64,000 nt of DNA from Tipula vernalis (lineage: Eukaryota; Arthropoda; Insecta; Diptera; Tipulidae), in NCBI GenBank assembly GCA_958295665.1, contig OY282558.1, positions 186,226,015 through 186,290,014 on the forward strand, read 5' to 3'. A program made the translations under genes and the position numbers. Below, piece after piece: positions 35,091-45,845 of this stretch (its first letter is position 1; every line of letters begins with the position of its first letter). The notes under the pieces are model-generated. The model searched no databases. It had not been told where the DNA came from and worked only from the letters and a program-made list of their open reading frames with translations.

Positions 35091-38010
35091 ATTATTATTT
35101 ATTTATTTATTTTATTCCGTTTTTAATACAACTAGGTCATTTTACGCAATTACACTGTAATTACATTGTATAAATAGCAACAAATCCACTTAATCTACAT
35201 TAGTTTGTACCACAGATCAGTAAAAGAAGAAGAATTATATAAAAAATATGAAGAGGTAAAAATAAAATAAAACTAAAACTAAACTAAAACTAAGTCTTCA
35301 GATTTATAACTAATTATAAGTAACTGTAAACCAATAATTACATACAGCTATAGATTATTAAGATACTTCACGCATTCCACCCTAAACCTGTCCAAACGTG
35401 TTAAACATTTAATATGTGTTGGAATAGTATTCCATAGCCTAGCACCTCTCCTTATAAATGACCCTTTCATATAATTAGTACGAGTGTTTGGCAATATTAT
35501 GTTTTGTGTCCGTAATAACTGAGCAAATACAAGCTTATCATACAGATATTGAGGTTGACGAGTTGTAATAATTTTGTACATAAAAACTAGAATTCTAAGA
35601 TCAAAATAATTATCCAAAGAGCATCCAAAAATCTTATTATAGTAAGGTGTCAAAAATGTATCTTAGGCATGAATTATACACTCTTTTAATTTTGGTAAAT
35701 AAGCAAAAACTTAATTCGGAAAACACTACATCACAATAAAACAAATTACTAAGAATTAAAGATCTAGCTAACAGCATCCTGACCTTGATTGGAGTAAATG
35801 CAGAGTTACGCCAAAGTATTCGCAGCCCATTGAACATATTCTGCATAATAGAATTCACATACACATTCCAATCCAAGTGTTTATCCAAGGTCACACCCAA
35901 ATTCCTTACTGATTCACTAAAAGGTATATTGTCATTACCAACTCTAACACAAGTTAAGTTCACGTCATAAGTAAAACCTGGGACTTTTTAGAATTTAATA
36001 ACAATTGATTCTCCGCCGACCACTCAATAATATTATTAATATCCCTGTTCATATATGTAATTACTTCATTAGTAGCTACCATTCTATCACAATTATCAAT
36101 CTCAATTTCACTAAAAATTTGGAGATCATCCGCAAACAAATGATAGTGAGGGTGTCGAATAGAACTTCCAATATCGTTTATATACATTGCAAATATTAAG
36201 GGCCCCATAATAGATCCCTGGGGGACACCAGTAGGCAGAGGCAAATAACTAGATTTAACTCCATTAACTTCAACAAATTGAAAGCGATCAGTTAAATAAT
36301 ATAACATTAATTTCGACGCATTAGATGAAAAACTGAAGCAGTTTCTCAATTTATAACAAAATTTAACGAATGATATACAGTTAAAAGCTTTACTGAAATC
36401 AAGTAGACATCGCAGGACATAATTCCCCCTGTCCATACAGCTCCTAACAAATTCCATCAAATCCACTAACACCGTTGCAGTACTATGTCTTTCCCTAAAC
36501 CCTGACCGCTGAGAAGATAATAAATTACTTGTATTAAGGTATTGTTTAATATCAGAAATAATTCTTTCGAACACTTTTGAAAGAACTGAGAGTTGAGCAA
36601 TAGGTCTCACATCGGACACTAATGCAGGCTCCTTAACTTTAGGTAGCCCAATAACTTTACTAACTTTCCACACTTTAGGATAATATTTATGTTCCACAAT
36701 ACTATTAAACAAATACGTAAATGAGGTACAATCACAGGAGCTATAATTTTTAAAAATCTTAGTGGTAAATTGTCAGCACCCATTGCATTAGACGTTAGAG
36801 AGCCTATTGACTTAAGAACATCGTCATCAGACATAATATTAAAATTGAAACAAGTAGAGTTATTAAAAGAGGTCCCAGTCTCCAAATGCTGCACCAGATT
36901 CATTATTGGCACTTTAACAAACTCCTCATTAAGTTTATAAGGAGAAAATTTAGAAACAAACTCAGCTGAATCCTTGGTTTTAAACCCATATTTGTCCAAA
37001 TTCCTCCACAGTAATTTAGTGCCAAGTTTGGGATCCAACTTATCACGCAAAAACTTTCTCTTAGCCGATCTCACCATCTTATTAAGTTCTTTTTCATAAC
37101 ATAGGTTCGTTTGTCTTCCTCACAACGAGATCGTTTCCATACATTTTTAGCCATATCAACCAGTTGTATTTTTATTTTTAATAGCATAGCTAAACCATGG
37201 GATAGGCTTGAGTTTTTTCTTAATCATTTTAAAGGGAGCATACTGATGCAGCCATGTCGAGATTTTATCATATAAAAACTCAAACTTCCCATCAATTCTA
37301 TCAATTCTACTCAATTCAGTCCAATCAACATTAAGTATATCACAATGAAGGCTGGGAACATCCATATTATCATAGTTGCGCACAAACTTAATCTCATCAT
37401 TGAATTGAACCGGTATGTTAAAGTCAACTGATATAAGATCATGATTAGTGAAGGGTGACTGATGAAAATTAGATGTTTCTAATTGGGTGTTAGAAACAAT
37501 GTAATCCAGAAGTCTTTCAGTAGTATATTTCATAATTCACGGCTTTCAACCCTGTCTAAAAAATCAATATTAAGGTCACCCACCAAAATACCCATATCAA
37601 AATCCACAACTAAATTAGACAACAGCTCACTCAATTCATAAAGAGGAAGGTCCCGAACATGCATATAAGCAACACAAACAACAATTTTTAAAGAATTAAT
37701 ACTAAATTCAATTGTTAGATACTCTAAAGTCTCAGAAGAACCCTTTGAATGTATCTTCACATGATAATATTTAAAAAAGTCACTACGTACATACAACGCA
37801 ACTCTACCACCTCTTCTTCCCACTTTATCATTCCTGAGCAACTTATACCCATCTATTTCAACACTTTTAAAAGTATGCGATGATTTTAGATTTGATTCAG
37901 ACACTCCAATAATATGATGGGAAATGTGCTTAAATTCCATTCTCAATTTATCAATATTCGCCGAAACACTACGCGCATTAATATGAGATACTTTCAAGCA
38001 ATTTATCGCT
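35091..38010 (-). mobile_element. LINE (CR1/LOA/Jockey-like), ORF2 nearly complete but broken
   Basis: A minus-strand non-LTR retrotransposon reads through ORFs 37997..37530, 37533..37156, 37077..36619, 36712..35960, 35963..35637 and 35653..35348. It ends in an AAAT-type tail (ATTTATTTATTTATTTTATT on the plus strand near 35098). The successive ORFs are an APE-type endonuclease, a reverse transcriptase and a C-terminal region. No ORF1 is visible upstream, where the sequence changes near 38010, so the copy is 5'-truncated. Confidence 0.85.
35348..37997 (-). pseudogene. LINE ORF2: endonuclease and reverse transcriptase
   Basis: The endonuclease begins KVSHINARSVSANIDKLRME, with GVSESNL, a VGDLNIDFLD box and, in the next frame, FTNHDLISVDF, where the normally Asp residue of the SDH box reads Asn. 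The reverse transcriptase has KAFNCISF (motif A), LPTGVPQGSIMGPLIFAMYI (motif B) and HLFADDLQIF with the catalytic ADD (motif C). The C-terminus has SFIRRGARLWNTIPTHIKCL. There are at least five frame changes, so it is inactive. The protein would normally nick target DNA and reverse-transcribe its own RNA there. Confidence 0.88.
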
Positions 38011-38387
38011 ATAACGGGGAAATGATAGATAAACTATTAAAAAAGCTCATAATCACAACCACAATGACAAGCCAGGATACAATGCATGAAAAAACAATAG
38101 CCAAAGAAAATAAGGAAAATACTATATACTCGTATAAGATAAACTATAAAATCTGAAGACTGTAAAACTATCAACTACTACATTTAAGATTAACTTAATA
38201 ACTAAATTCAAAAGTGTACAATACATATTTAGTAACTAAACTGAATAAGGCTAAGAACAAAATTTATGCTAATCATGCACTAATCATGCACATAAGACTA
38301 TAAGAACAAAATATATAAACTAATCATGCACATACTGTACAAGATATGTATTAACCAATAACTAAATGTTCAACTGATTTGGTAGGT

Positions 38388-39014
38388 CAATGCCACTACA
38401 TAAATAGCCGTGACATCAGTCTAAAAAGTCAAACCACTAATATAAAGAGGGGAATAAAGATTTTTATTTTCCTATGAAACGTAAACAAAATACTATGGGA
38501 TTTTCCAACACATTTTTTTATATCGTCTCTATTTTCAATTTAAATAAATATTTTTATTTACAAATATAAATAATTTGATATCAAATATATTGAAATGTAA
38601 ATTGTGAACAATTTTGATTGAAATTAAAAATCATTTATTAAGTAATTTTGCATTTTTATAAAAATATTTGTTTCGGCATGCTTCGTGTTCCTCTAATCTT
38701 AATAAATTTATTAAGATTAGAGGAACACGAAGCATGCCGAAACAAATATTTTTATAAAAATTCAAAATTACTTAATAAATGATTATTAATTTCAATCAAA
38801 ATTGTTCACAATTTACATTTCAATATATTTGATATCAAATTATTTATATTTGTAAATAAAAATATTTATTTAAATTGAAACTAGAGACGATATAAAAAAA
38901 TGTGTTTGAAAATCCCATAGTATTTTGTTTACGTTTCATAGGAAAATAAAAATCTTTATCCCCTTAACACATACTACCACACATTTTTGTGTCATGGCTT
39001 TTTATGTAGTGGCG
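38388..39014. repeat. large near-perfect palindrome, about 627 bp
   Basis: The sequence folds on itself around 38706/38707 (AATAAATTTATT) with no spacer. The inner part, about 38448..38965, is almost perfect over 255 bp per arm, with single mismatches and one or two indels. The outer 60 bp per arm match imperfectly (GCCACTACATAAA on the left, TTTATGTAGTGGC on the right). It is non-coding. It could be two back-to-back copies of one element, a fold-back transposon, or a replication-derived inversion. Confidence 0.9.
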
Positions 39015-39237
39015 TTGGGTAGGTCTAGCTCGAGATTGAGTCGAAAAAAAACGAACAAAAATTTTTGTCCGTTATATTGGAAATTCATACAAACCTGCAA
39101 GTCAAATGTAAAAAGTTTTTTCATTGTGAGTGCTCTGTAATATACTCGTACCATTACAAATTTATAACGTTGGAATATTATTGGAACTTTTGTAGAAATT
39201 TCGTTTTAAATCAACTTTCTTCGTAAATCGATTATAT

Positions 39238-39880
39238 TTAATTTTTGTTGTAATTATAAGTGAATTTGGCTGACAAAGTTTTAAAACAACAATTGCATTG
39301 TATATAAAGCGCCACATGATTTAAATAAAGCCAAAAAAAGAAATAAATTTCTTTATTTTTTTTTCCAAGTTTAAAGTTTGGCAGGCGAAAATTGTTACAA
39401 TTTCTAGTAGTTCTCTCAGTTGAATAGAAATTAGTAGCTAGGTCAATATTACAGCTTATGATACCAAATTTGATTTTATATATGGTAAAGATATATTCAA
39501 ATTCAATAAGTTTGGATACAGGCAAGACTTTGTCGCTGTATAACTGATTAGATGGTGTCAAGTATGGTAAATTTCTTATTGCTTTTAACGATTTGTTTTG
39601 TAATATTTGCAAATCATTTATTAGATATTTACTAGCTGAACCCCAGATCTGTATTAGATAGATAAGGTGCGAATGGATCTAGCTGTAGTATAGACTGTAC
39701 GATAGGTTTTCAGGAATATATTGTGCAGTTTGTCTGAGCGCTCCTATAAATGATGATATTTTTGTTTTTATAGAGTTAATGTGAGTCGTCCAAGATAGCT
39801 GTAAATTAATTGTAAAGCCTAGATATATAGTAGATTGAAGTCTTTTTATACATAATCGAATTCACATCATTTCATCATCG
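39238..39880 (-). pseudogene. LINE reverse transcriptase C-terminal fragment
   Basis: The minus-strand ORF (39612..39238) has LQILQNKSLKAIRNLPYLTP and continues upstream in frame-broken form: SWTTHINSIKTKISSFIGAL and HSHLIYLIQIWGSASKY, to about 39880. This is the usual thumb and post-RT region of Jockey/CR1-type elements. It differs from the LINE at 35-38 kb. Both ends are truncated. Confidence 0.7.
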
Positions 39881-40049
39881 AATATATTAAGTGTGACGTC
39901 TCATTCAAAATGTTATTGCACGCTATAAAATGAAACACACGCGTACATGATGTCGGACTCTTTATGAACTCTGTATGAACTCAGAATCGTTAAACAAATT
40001 CGGAAATCCACGGAAATCATCCTCCGTACTACCATCCAAGGAATCTTGG

Positions 40050-41263
40050 TTAATACTTGTATCTTGTCCAATTACATACATTCGAGACGCTATTTTCTGT
40101 TTTTTTCATTAGATACCAAATCACTAATATTATTTTTAATAGATTACTTTCGGTTTCTTGTTCAATCATTCGTTTTATTTTAATATCATTGTAATTACAA
40201 GAATTATCGGAAACATTAACCAATGCTTTAGTTTTCGCGTGTACCATTTGATCAACATGACGCTTGATCTTCCTACCGTTTCGCAATTCGCACAAATACG
40301 TTCGCTTACCCAAAACATTTAATACTTTAGCCAGCATCCAACCCTTTTTATTTGGATTCCTATAATCCCTAATTACGACTGAATCCTGAACATCAAAAGT
40401 TATCATTCGCTTTTCCTTAAAATTTGTAGCTTGCTTGGCTAAACTTTCGTCAATATTTTCGCTAATTTCATTGTTCTCGGGATTTGACCTTTTGGAAACT
40501 TTGAGTGGATTTACTAAATCAAACCTGGTTTTAACTCGTCTACGGAACATAATTTCTGCGGGTGATTCATGCGTTGAACTGTGTTTAGATATTCTATAGT
40601 CGAAAAGATATCGTTGAACTATATCTTCCACATCATGAGATTCGTGATGCATTTTTGCGTGATCTAACGCAGCTGACAACCCCTTTTTAAACCTTTTCAC
40701 CGCGTTTTCAGCAGCCCCATTTGATGCTGGGTGTCCTGGTGGAATTGTGATAAATCTAATTCCGTTTTCATTCACAAACTTTCTGAACACAGCGGACGTG
40801 AACTGCGTGCCACAATCTGATACTATCACATCAGGTATACCAAAGCCTTGATCGATTTTGATCCCCTTATCTAGCATAAAATTAATATAATTATTATCCG
40901 GTTTCATGCTCATTTCAGCAGGTAACGGAGAACGTGAAAACCCGTCGGCAACATTATCCTCCCCTTTAACGAATTGCATTTGATATTAAATGCGGACAAA
41001 TGCACATCCCAGCGCTGAATTCGACTTGCTGCCATTTGAGGATAACCGGATGCATCACCAAACAGACCCAACAATAGTTTATGATCCGTTTTCAAGATGA
41101 ATGAATTACCTATTAAGTACTGATAGAATTTACGTGTAGCGAAAATGATTGCCAAACCATCCTTTTCAGTAACACTATAATTCAATTCTGCTTTCGTGAG
41201 CGTACGACTGCAAAAAGCTACCGGCCTTTCATCACCGTTGGTCAATTGATGTGAAATAACACC
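40050..41263 (-). pseudogene. gypsy (Ty3) Pol fragment, RNase H joined to integrase
   Basis: On the minus strand 41263..40910 encodes RT-linked RNase H (RPVAFCSRTLTKAELNYSV, LKTDHKLLLGLFG). After a frame change, KGEDNVADGFSRSPLP marks the end of RNase H. About 35 residues later comes the middle of the integrase core, PDVIVSDCGTQFTS (second catalytic Asp) and PASNGAAENAVKRFKKGL (catalytic Glu), then a C-terminal domain with WMLAKVLNVLGKRTYLCEL. The zinc finger and first Asp are missing, so an internal deletion fused the two domains. The element stops abruptly near 41263 against the mariner. The motif style resembles the mag lineage. Confidence 0.8.
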
Positions 41264-42489
41264 TGATGTCGTTAATTTTATTGCTTACGTAAACTATAAA
41301 TGCGCAATACTTGTATTCTATAGTACTTGATGTCAGCTATCAAACGCAGTATACGACATTTGGTTGAAGTGTAAACCAATAGTATTTGTAACTCTTTCAG
41401 AATGTCAAATTTTATTCCAAATAAACATCATTTGCGGGAAGTTTTATTACATTATTTTATTGCAAAGAAAAGTGCAGCGGAAACTTATCGTTTGCTTGTG
41501 GAAATTTACGGTGAGCATGCTCCATCGAATACAACATGCAAAGAATGGTTTCGACGATTTAAAAATGATGATTTTGGCATTGAAGATAAAGAGCATGGAA
41601 AACCACCCAAAAAATTTGAAGATGCTGAATTTGAAACGTTATTGGCTGCATTAGCATTAAATGTTGATCGATCAACTGTTGCAAAACGTTTAGAAACAAT
41701 CGAAATGGTTAAAAAAGCTAACAACTGGGTTCCACATGAATTAAAAGAAAGAGACCTCGAACATCGAAAAACCATTTGTGAAATACTGTTTCAAAGACAA
41801 CAAAGAATAGGTTTTCTGCATCGGATAGTTACTGTAGATGAAAAATTGATTTATTATGAGAATCCCAAACGCCAAAAATCTTGGGTGAAGCATGGTGAAG
41901 CTGGTTCATCGCAACCAAAGTGAGATATCCATTGCAATAAGGTTATGCTCTGCACCTGGTGGGATCAGAAAGGTGTGGTATATTATGAACTGCTGGAATC
42001 AGGTGAAACTATCAATGACGATGTGTACCGACGACAACTAATACATTTGAAGCGAGCTATAGAGGAAAAACGACCAGAACGGGTGAATAGACACAACAAA
42101 CTAATTTTTCAGCATGACAATGTAAAACCACAAGTTGCAAACGTTGTGAAAAATTATTTACAAGGACAGGGCTGGGAAGTTCTACTCCACGCGCCGTATT
42201 CACCAGACATAGCTCCTTCAAATTGCTACTTATTCCGAACGATGCAGTCGTCTCTTTCTGAACAGCGGTTCAGTTCTCGCGCAGAGATCGAAAATTGGCT
42301 TAATGATCGGATCGCCTCCAAAGACCAAGATTTTTTCAGAGAGGGAATCCGTAAACTGCCTGAAAAATGGGACAAAGTTTTAGCTGCAAATGGAGCATAC
42401 TTTCAATAAATAATTCTTTCATTTTCTAAACAAGCAAATGGTGTTTTATTTCAATAAAAAAGGTTGGAGTCATATTCACACACCCAATA
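41264..42489 (+). mobile_element. mariner element, inactive
   Basis: The transposase pseudogene at 41402..42409 is followed by a right end GGTTGGAGTCATATTCACAC ending CACCCAA and then TA at about 42488, which looks like a mariner terminal repeat. No matching left repeat was found in 41264..41401, so the 5' end may be truncated or diverged. It abuts the broken gypsy fragment at about 41263. Confidence 0.7.
41402..42409 (+). pseudogene. mariner transposase with nonsense codon and D-to-N in the triad
   Basis: The reading frame keeps one register from ATG 41402 to the stop at 42407, interrupted only by TGA at 41921..41923, at a position where mariner proteins usually have Arg (CGA to TGA would explain it). 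The N-terminal half has the paired helix-turn-helix DNA-binding region (KKSAAETYRLLVEIYGEHAP, WFRRFKNDDF). The catalytic DD34D triad is TVDE for the first Asp and FQHDN for the second. Thirty-four residues later the third is Asn in SPDIAPSNCYLF. Both defects make it inactive. It is otherwise well preserved, so the copy is not very old. Confidence 0.92.
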
Positions 42490-42840
42490 CATTGTACCTG
42501 GGGTCGCAAAAAAAAACGAAAAGAGGAAAAAAAAAACGAAATAAAAATCGAAATATGTCATAATAACATTAAATTTCCGTAAAGGAAACTTTATTTTAAG
42601 TACAAATGCAAAAATTACAAAGTAAATACATATAGTTTTATTATGTAAGAAGATATACTGTGCAATTATTATTTTGGGAGCGTTTTTCGACCGTTTCCCG
42701 TTCTCTTTGTAAGATAGTTAAGGTGACTGAGGTTACAGCACGTTGCTACTGAATCCTATTGATATTACCACAAAACAGTGTAAAGTGTATGGTAAAATTG
42801 GTGATAACAATAAATTGTTGTTTGTGATAGTAGAAGAGGG
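42490..42840. other. spacer between mariner and OTU remnant
   Basis: AT-rich, no coding signal. Confidence 0.4.
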
Positions 42841-42843
42841 GTA

Positions 42844-43374
42844 ATGGACAATTTTACCGTGCACAAAATTGCAAGACATGGAAATTGCCTTTTTTGCAGT
42901 TCTACTTCATCAGATCTCATTAGTGGGTAAGACTAATTTTCAAGGGGCTACACCAAGGGGACCTGCGACTAGGGTTAAGAGAGCACATTTTTAGGAATCT
43001 GAACCATTTTGAGGAGCTGATGTGGTCATTGATAAACCCTACGGAATGGGTTGACGCAGAGAGATCCCAACTGGTAAGGAAGTACTTGGAAGGACTGGGG
43101 CGTGATGGCTTCTGGGAAGGTTCAGAGTACTTGCAGGCATTTAGATATATATTTTCGCTATCAATGATGATACACTACAGCGAATATAGCATATATCGAT
43201 GGTAATCATTTTGATAGTCTCGGTCCCAGCTTTAACTTTTCCGCACAATCAATTACCGCGTCATACGAAGTTTTGGACCGACACATAGCTCCAGACCACC
43301 AACGAAGGACATGTGCGGATTTTTTTGCGGAATTAGACGTATATATCTCATTGGTCAGCTGGACTTAGAAAGAC
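42844..43374 (+). pseudogene. OTU-type cysteine protease domain remnant
   Basis: Three plus-strand frame segments make a degenerate OTU (ovarian tumour family) domain. The first is VHKIARHGNCLFCS with the catalytic Cys (42844 on). The second is LREHIFRNLNHFEELMWSLI followed by LEGLGRDGFWEGSEYLQAF, the usual W-G..E..A segment (about 42966..43204). The third is DGNHFDSLGPSFN with the catalytic His (43198 on), continuing to TCADFFAELDVY. OTU proteases cleave ubiquitin-like modifiers, and some mobile elements encode them. The Cys and His are kept but the frame is broken at least twice. It lies just upstream of LINE-like sequence on the same strand. Confidence 0.65.
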
Positions 43375-43690
43375 CCAAACATTTTTGAAACAAGTTCGAC
43401 GTCAAGATAATAGACAAATCGCCAACCTTAAATTCCCATCTCGTAGTGGGCCAAAGAACTTGCCAAAACAGACGGACCCTTGATTGCCTTGATTCCGGAG
43501 AAACATCATTTTCCTTTGAGCGCTCCTCCGACCATTGATGAAATAAAAGATGTCATAATGTATCTGCGCCCCTGGGACGGCTTTGGTGAAGGATGGATTA
43601 CCTGTGGAGGTGGTTATTGATATGTTAGATATCGTTTGTGCCCGGTTGAACCACGCTTCCACTTTCCGTACGCATGCATTTAGGGCACGT
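43375..43690 (+). pseudogene. LINE ORF2 fragment (linker to start of reverse transcriptase)
   Basis: Frame pieces LRKTQTFLKQVRRQDNRQIA, AKTDGPLIALIPEKHHFPLS, APPTIDEIKDVIMYLRP and, one frame over, LVKDGLPVEVVIDMLDIV. They have the arrangement seen at the start of LINE reverse transcriptases, where a P.....EI...I..L...K..G.DG.P.E.. block precedes the palm. It ends near 43690 without motifs A to C. The OTU remnant sits immediately upstream, so the two may be one ORF2. Confidence 0.5.
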
Positions 43691-43959
43691 GCTGAGCTCG
43701 ATATTATAAACTCGGAGATTTATGTTACTACTCTCACACTAATAATAAATACGATGGTTTATATTTACGTTACAATACTTATAACGATTGAAAATTCACT
43801 TTATTAAAATGTTTAATTTACAGAAATAAATTATAAAATTAGAATACATAAAAATGCGGTGTTACTTGTTCGCCATCTTATTAACCTCTTTTTTGTTCAG
43901 GGGTCGAGTTAGTGAGTACCATTTTGGCGACGTCAATTTATTCGCCCAGTGAACCGCAA
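43691..43959. other. spacer, possibly LTR of the CsRn1-like element
   Basis: AT-rich. It lies just beyond the 3' end of the minus-strand CsRn1-like pol and could be its 3' LTR, but no matching copy was recognised near 51 kb. Confidence 0.3.
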
Positions 43960-44535
43960 GTTATATGGGGGAGCGTACCATGGACGTTATTGGTGCCGCC
44001 ACACTATCCTACCCCCAGTGAACGCAGTGAACGATAGAAAGCTATCGGAAGCGAGCTGGCTTGTTGATGTTGCGACCCCCTCTTGATTTAGATTGCTCAC
44101 TGGTTTGTTGACTTCTCCGGTATGTGTAGGGCTCTGCGTAGAGTTTGGTTTGGTTGGTATTTCGATCGATTCATCTGCTGGTTGATCAAGTTGTGGTGCT
44201 TCGATGAAACAGGGTTTAAGCCAATTTATGGAAACCGTTGATTCGATACCTTTAATTAGTAGTGTGAAATATTTTTCATTGCGTTTGATTACCGGTTATG
44301 GTCCCTCATATGGAGGTTGATTGTACAAATTGATTGATGTAATGATTGACGAACCGCGTCAGTTCGGACCAAAACGAATTCGCATGTTGGTAGTTCTTTG
44401 AATACGAAGATTTGTTCTTTCGAATGTCGTGAAGTCGACGAAGGTTGAATGTCTTTGAATTGGTTGCTCAACTGTATGACGAATTCGGACTGATGGATAT
44501 TTTTGCTGGGTTGAATGAAATCCGGTTGAATAGTT
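43960..44535 (-). pseudogene. CsRn1-like integrase C-terminal part (copy A)
   Basis: Minus-strand pieces read IQPSKNIHQSEFVIQLSNQF, TSRHSKEQIFVFKELPTCEF, VRTDAVRQSL, then RNEKYFTLLIKGIESTVSIN and WLKPCFIEAP, finishing near 43980. This is the C-terminal domain of a gypsy-group integrase of the CsRn1 type. It is the downstream part of the element whose gag, protease and RT pieces lie at 49149..50960. The plus-strand LINE at about 44540..49122 separates them, and the integrase catalytic core is missing from both sides. Confidence 0.7.
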
Positions 44536-44704
44536 ACCTTAGTGAACGGTTGTGTTTTTTTTTTTTTTTTTCGTGTTGAAAAGTCAAAATAATTTTGAAT
44601 AAAAATAATTTTGATAAAATTTTGAAACTTAATTTGTGGTTCAATCGAAATATATTTTTATAAAAGTGAGTTGTGTTATAAACTATTAAAGTTATTTCTC
44701 AACA

Positions 44705-45667
44705 ATGTCTCTGTGCTGTGTGTGTAATATGAAAGTGTCTGGAAACTTTTTTACGTGTGCCGGTGAGTGCAATCAACTCGTTCACTTTGAATGTACAGGG
44801 ATTAAAAAGCCTGTGTTCGATGCCATCTCGGTAATTCCGAATTTTTCTTGGCGATGCGGTGTGTGCATTGATGTTTTTAAAATTATCAAGGCACAGAATG
44901 ATCACATGAGTAAATCTATTGACGCTTTATCAGTGTCCTTGTGCTTGATAAACAAAACATCTGCCGCTATTAATAGTAACGTGGTAAGTTTATTAAAACC
45001 ATTACCACCATCGCAGCAGCCGTCGTCTTCAAAATTAAAAAAAAAAGCTACGCAAAGTATTGTGCAAACTAATATGGAAACAAGATCTAAGAGAAATGGT
45101 AATAATACCATTACAACGGCTACATCTGAAATAACTGATGGCAGTTCCCAGCGCCACGTCCAGGTCACTGATGGCTTACAGCCTCCACACTTCCCGCCGT
45201 TGTCGTCCGATTGTGTTATTACGAACATTCCAACGGTAATTTCTTCATCTGTCGTATCGAACTCTTCGCCATTACTGTCATGTCAGGATGCCGTTCGAGC
45301 TGAGGGGTCTGATGTTCCAGGTTCGGATTGTCCAGTCATGGAATTGTGTACAGTGCCTGTGGTTAGAAGGAAGTATTTGTACATTTCCGGTCTTCATCCA
45401 ACAACTACTTCCGAATCGATATCCCGGTACATTACGTTCAAAAACAGCGTTTTTAATCCATCAAACGTGTCCTGCTTCTCACTGTTCCCTAGAGACCGGG
45501 ATCCAGCAGAACTGACGTTTGTGTCTCTTAAGATTGGAGTCATCAATAACTTGCATGGTACCTTGAAAAATCCTGATTTTTGGCCACCTGGGGTTCTAGT
45601 TCGCGATTTTCAAGAAAGGCGCGATTCAAAAAACGAGGAAGGAGCTCGCAGCAAAGTGTCAATTTAA
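44705..45667 (+). CDS. LINE ORF1 protein with PHD-like zinc finger
   Basis: An intact 320-residue ORF. The N-terminal 55 residues form a PHD-type Cys4-His-Cys3 finger: LCCVCNMKV, FFTCAGEC, LVHFECTG and FSWRCGVC. The finger is followed by a short helical stretch, a Ser/Thr-rich linker and a C-terminal region with KYLYISGLHPTTTSESISRY, which looks like the RRM-like nucleic acid binding domain of LINE ORF1 proteins (LYISGL, then about 50 residues later LTFVSLKIGV). Such proteins coat the element RNA. It is the only full-length mobile-element ORF in the window and is followed by ORF2 about 180 bp downstream. Confidence 0.8.
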   Translation: MSLCCVCNMKVSGNFFTCAGECNQLVHFECTGIKKPVFDAISVIPNFSWRCGVCIDVFKIIKAQNDHMSKSIDALSVSLCLINKTSAAINSNVVSLLKPLPPSQQPSSSKLKKKATQSIVQTNMETRSKRNGNNTITTATSEITDGSSQRHVQVTDGLQPPHFPPLSSDCVITNIPTVISSSVVSNSSPLLSCQDAVRAEGSDVPGSDCPVMELCTVPVVRRKYLYISGLHPTTTSESISRYITFKNSVFNPSNVSCFSLFPRDRDPAELTFVSLKIGVINNLHGTLKNPDFWPPGVLVRDFQERRDSKNEEGARSKVSI

Positions 45668-45845
45668 TTTCATTAAATGCATTAAATTCAATATTTTAAA
45701 TTCTAATCTACCAAATTTTAACAATAATCTTATCACAGTTCATCCTAACATTCTAAATTCGTGTTTATCTAATTCTAACAATGTCGTCAATGGATCTAAC
45801 AATTGCATCAATAGCTTATCAATTTTTTATTTTAATTGTAGTGGC

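Noticed and set aside
43402..43662. 86-codon minus-strand ORF
   Set aside because: Shadow of the plus-strand LINE-like fragment, which has recognisable motifs.
44902..45228. 108-codon minus-strand ORF
   Set aside because: Antisense shadow of the clearly coding LINE ORF1.
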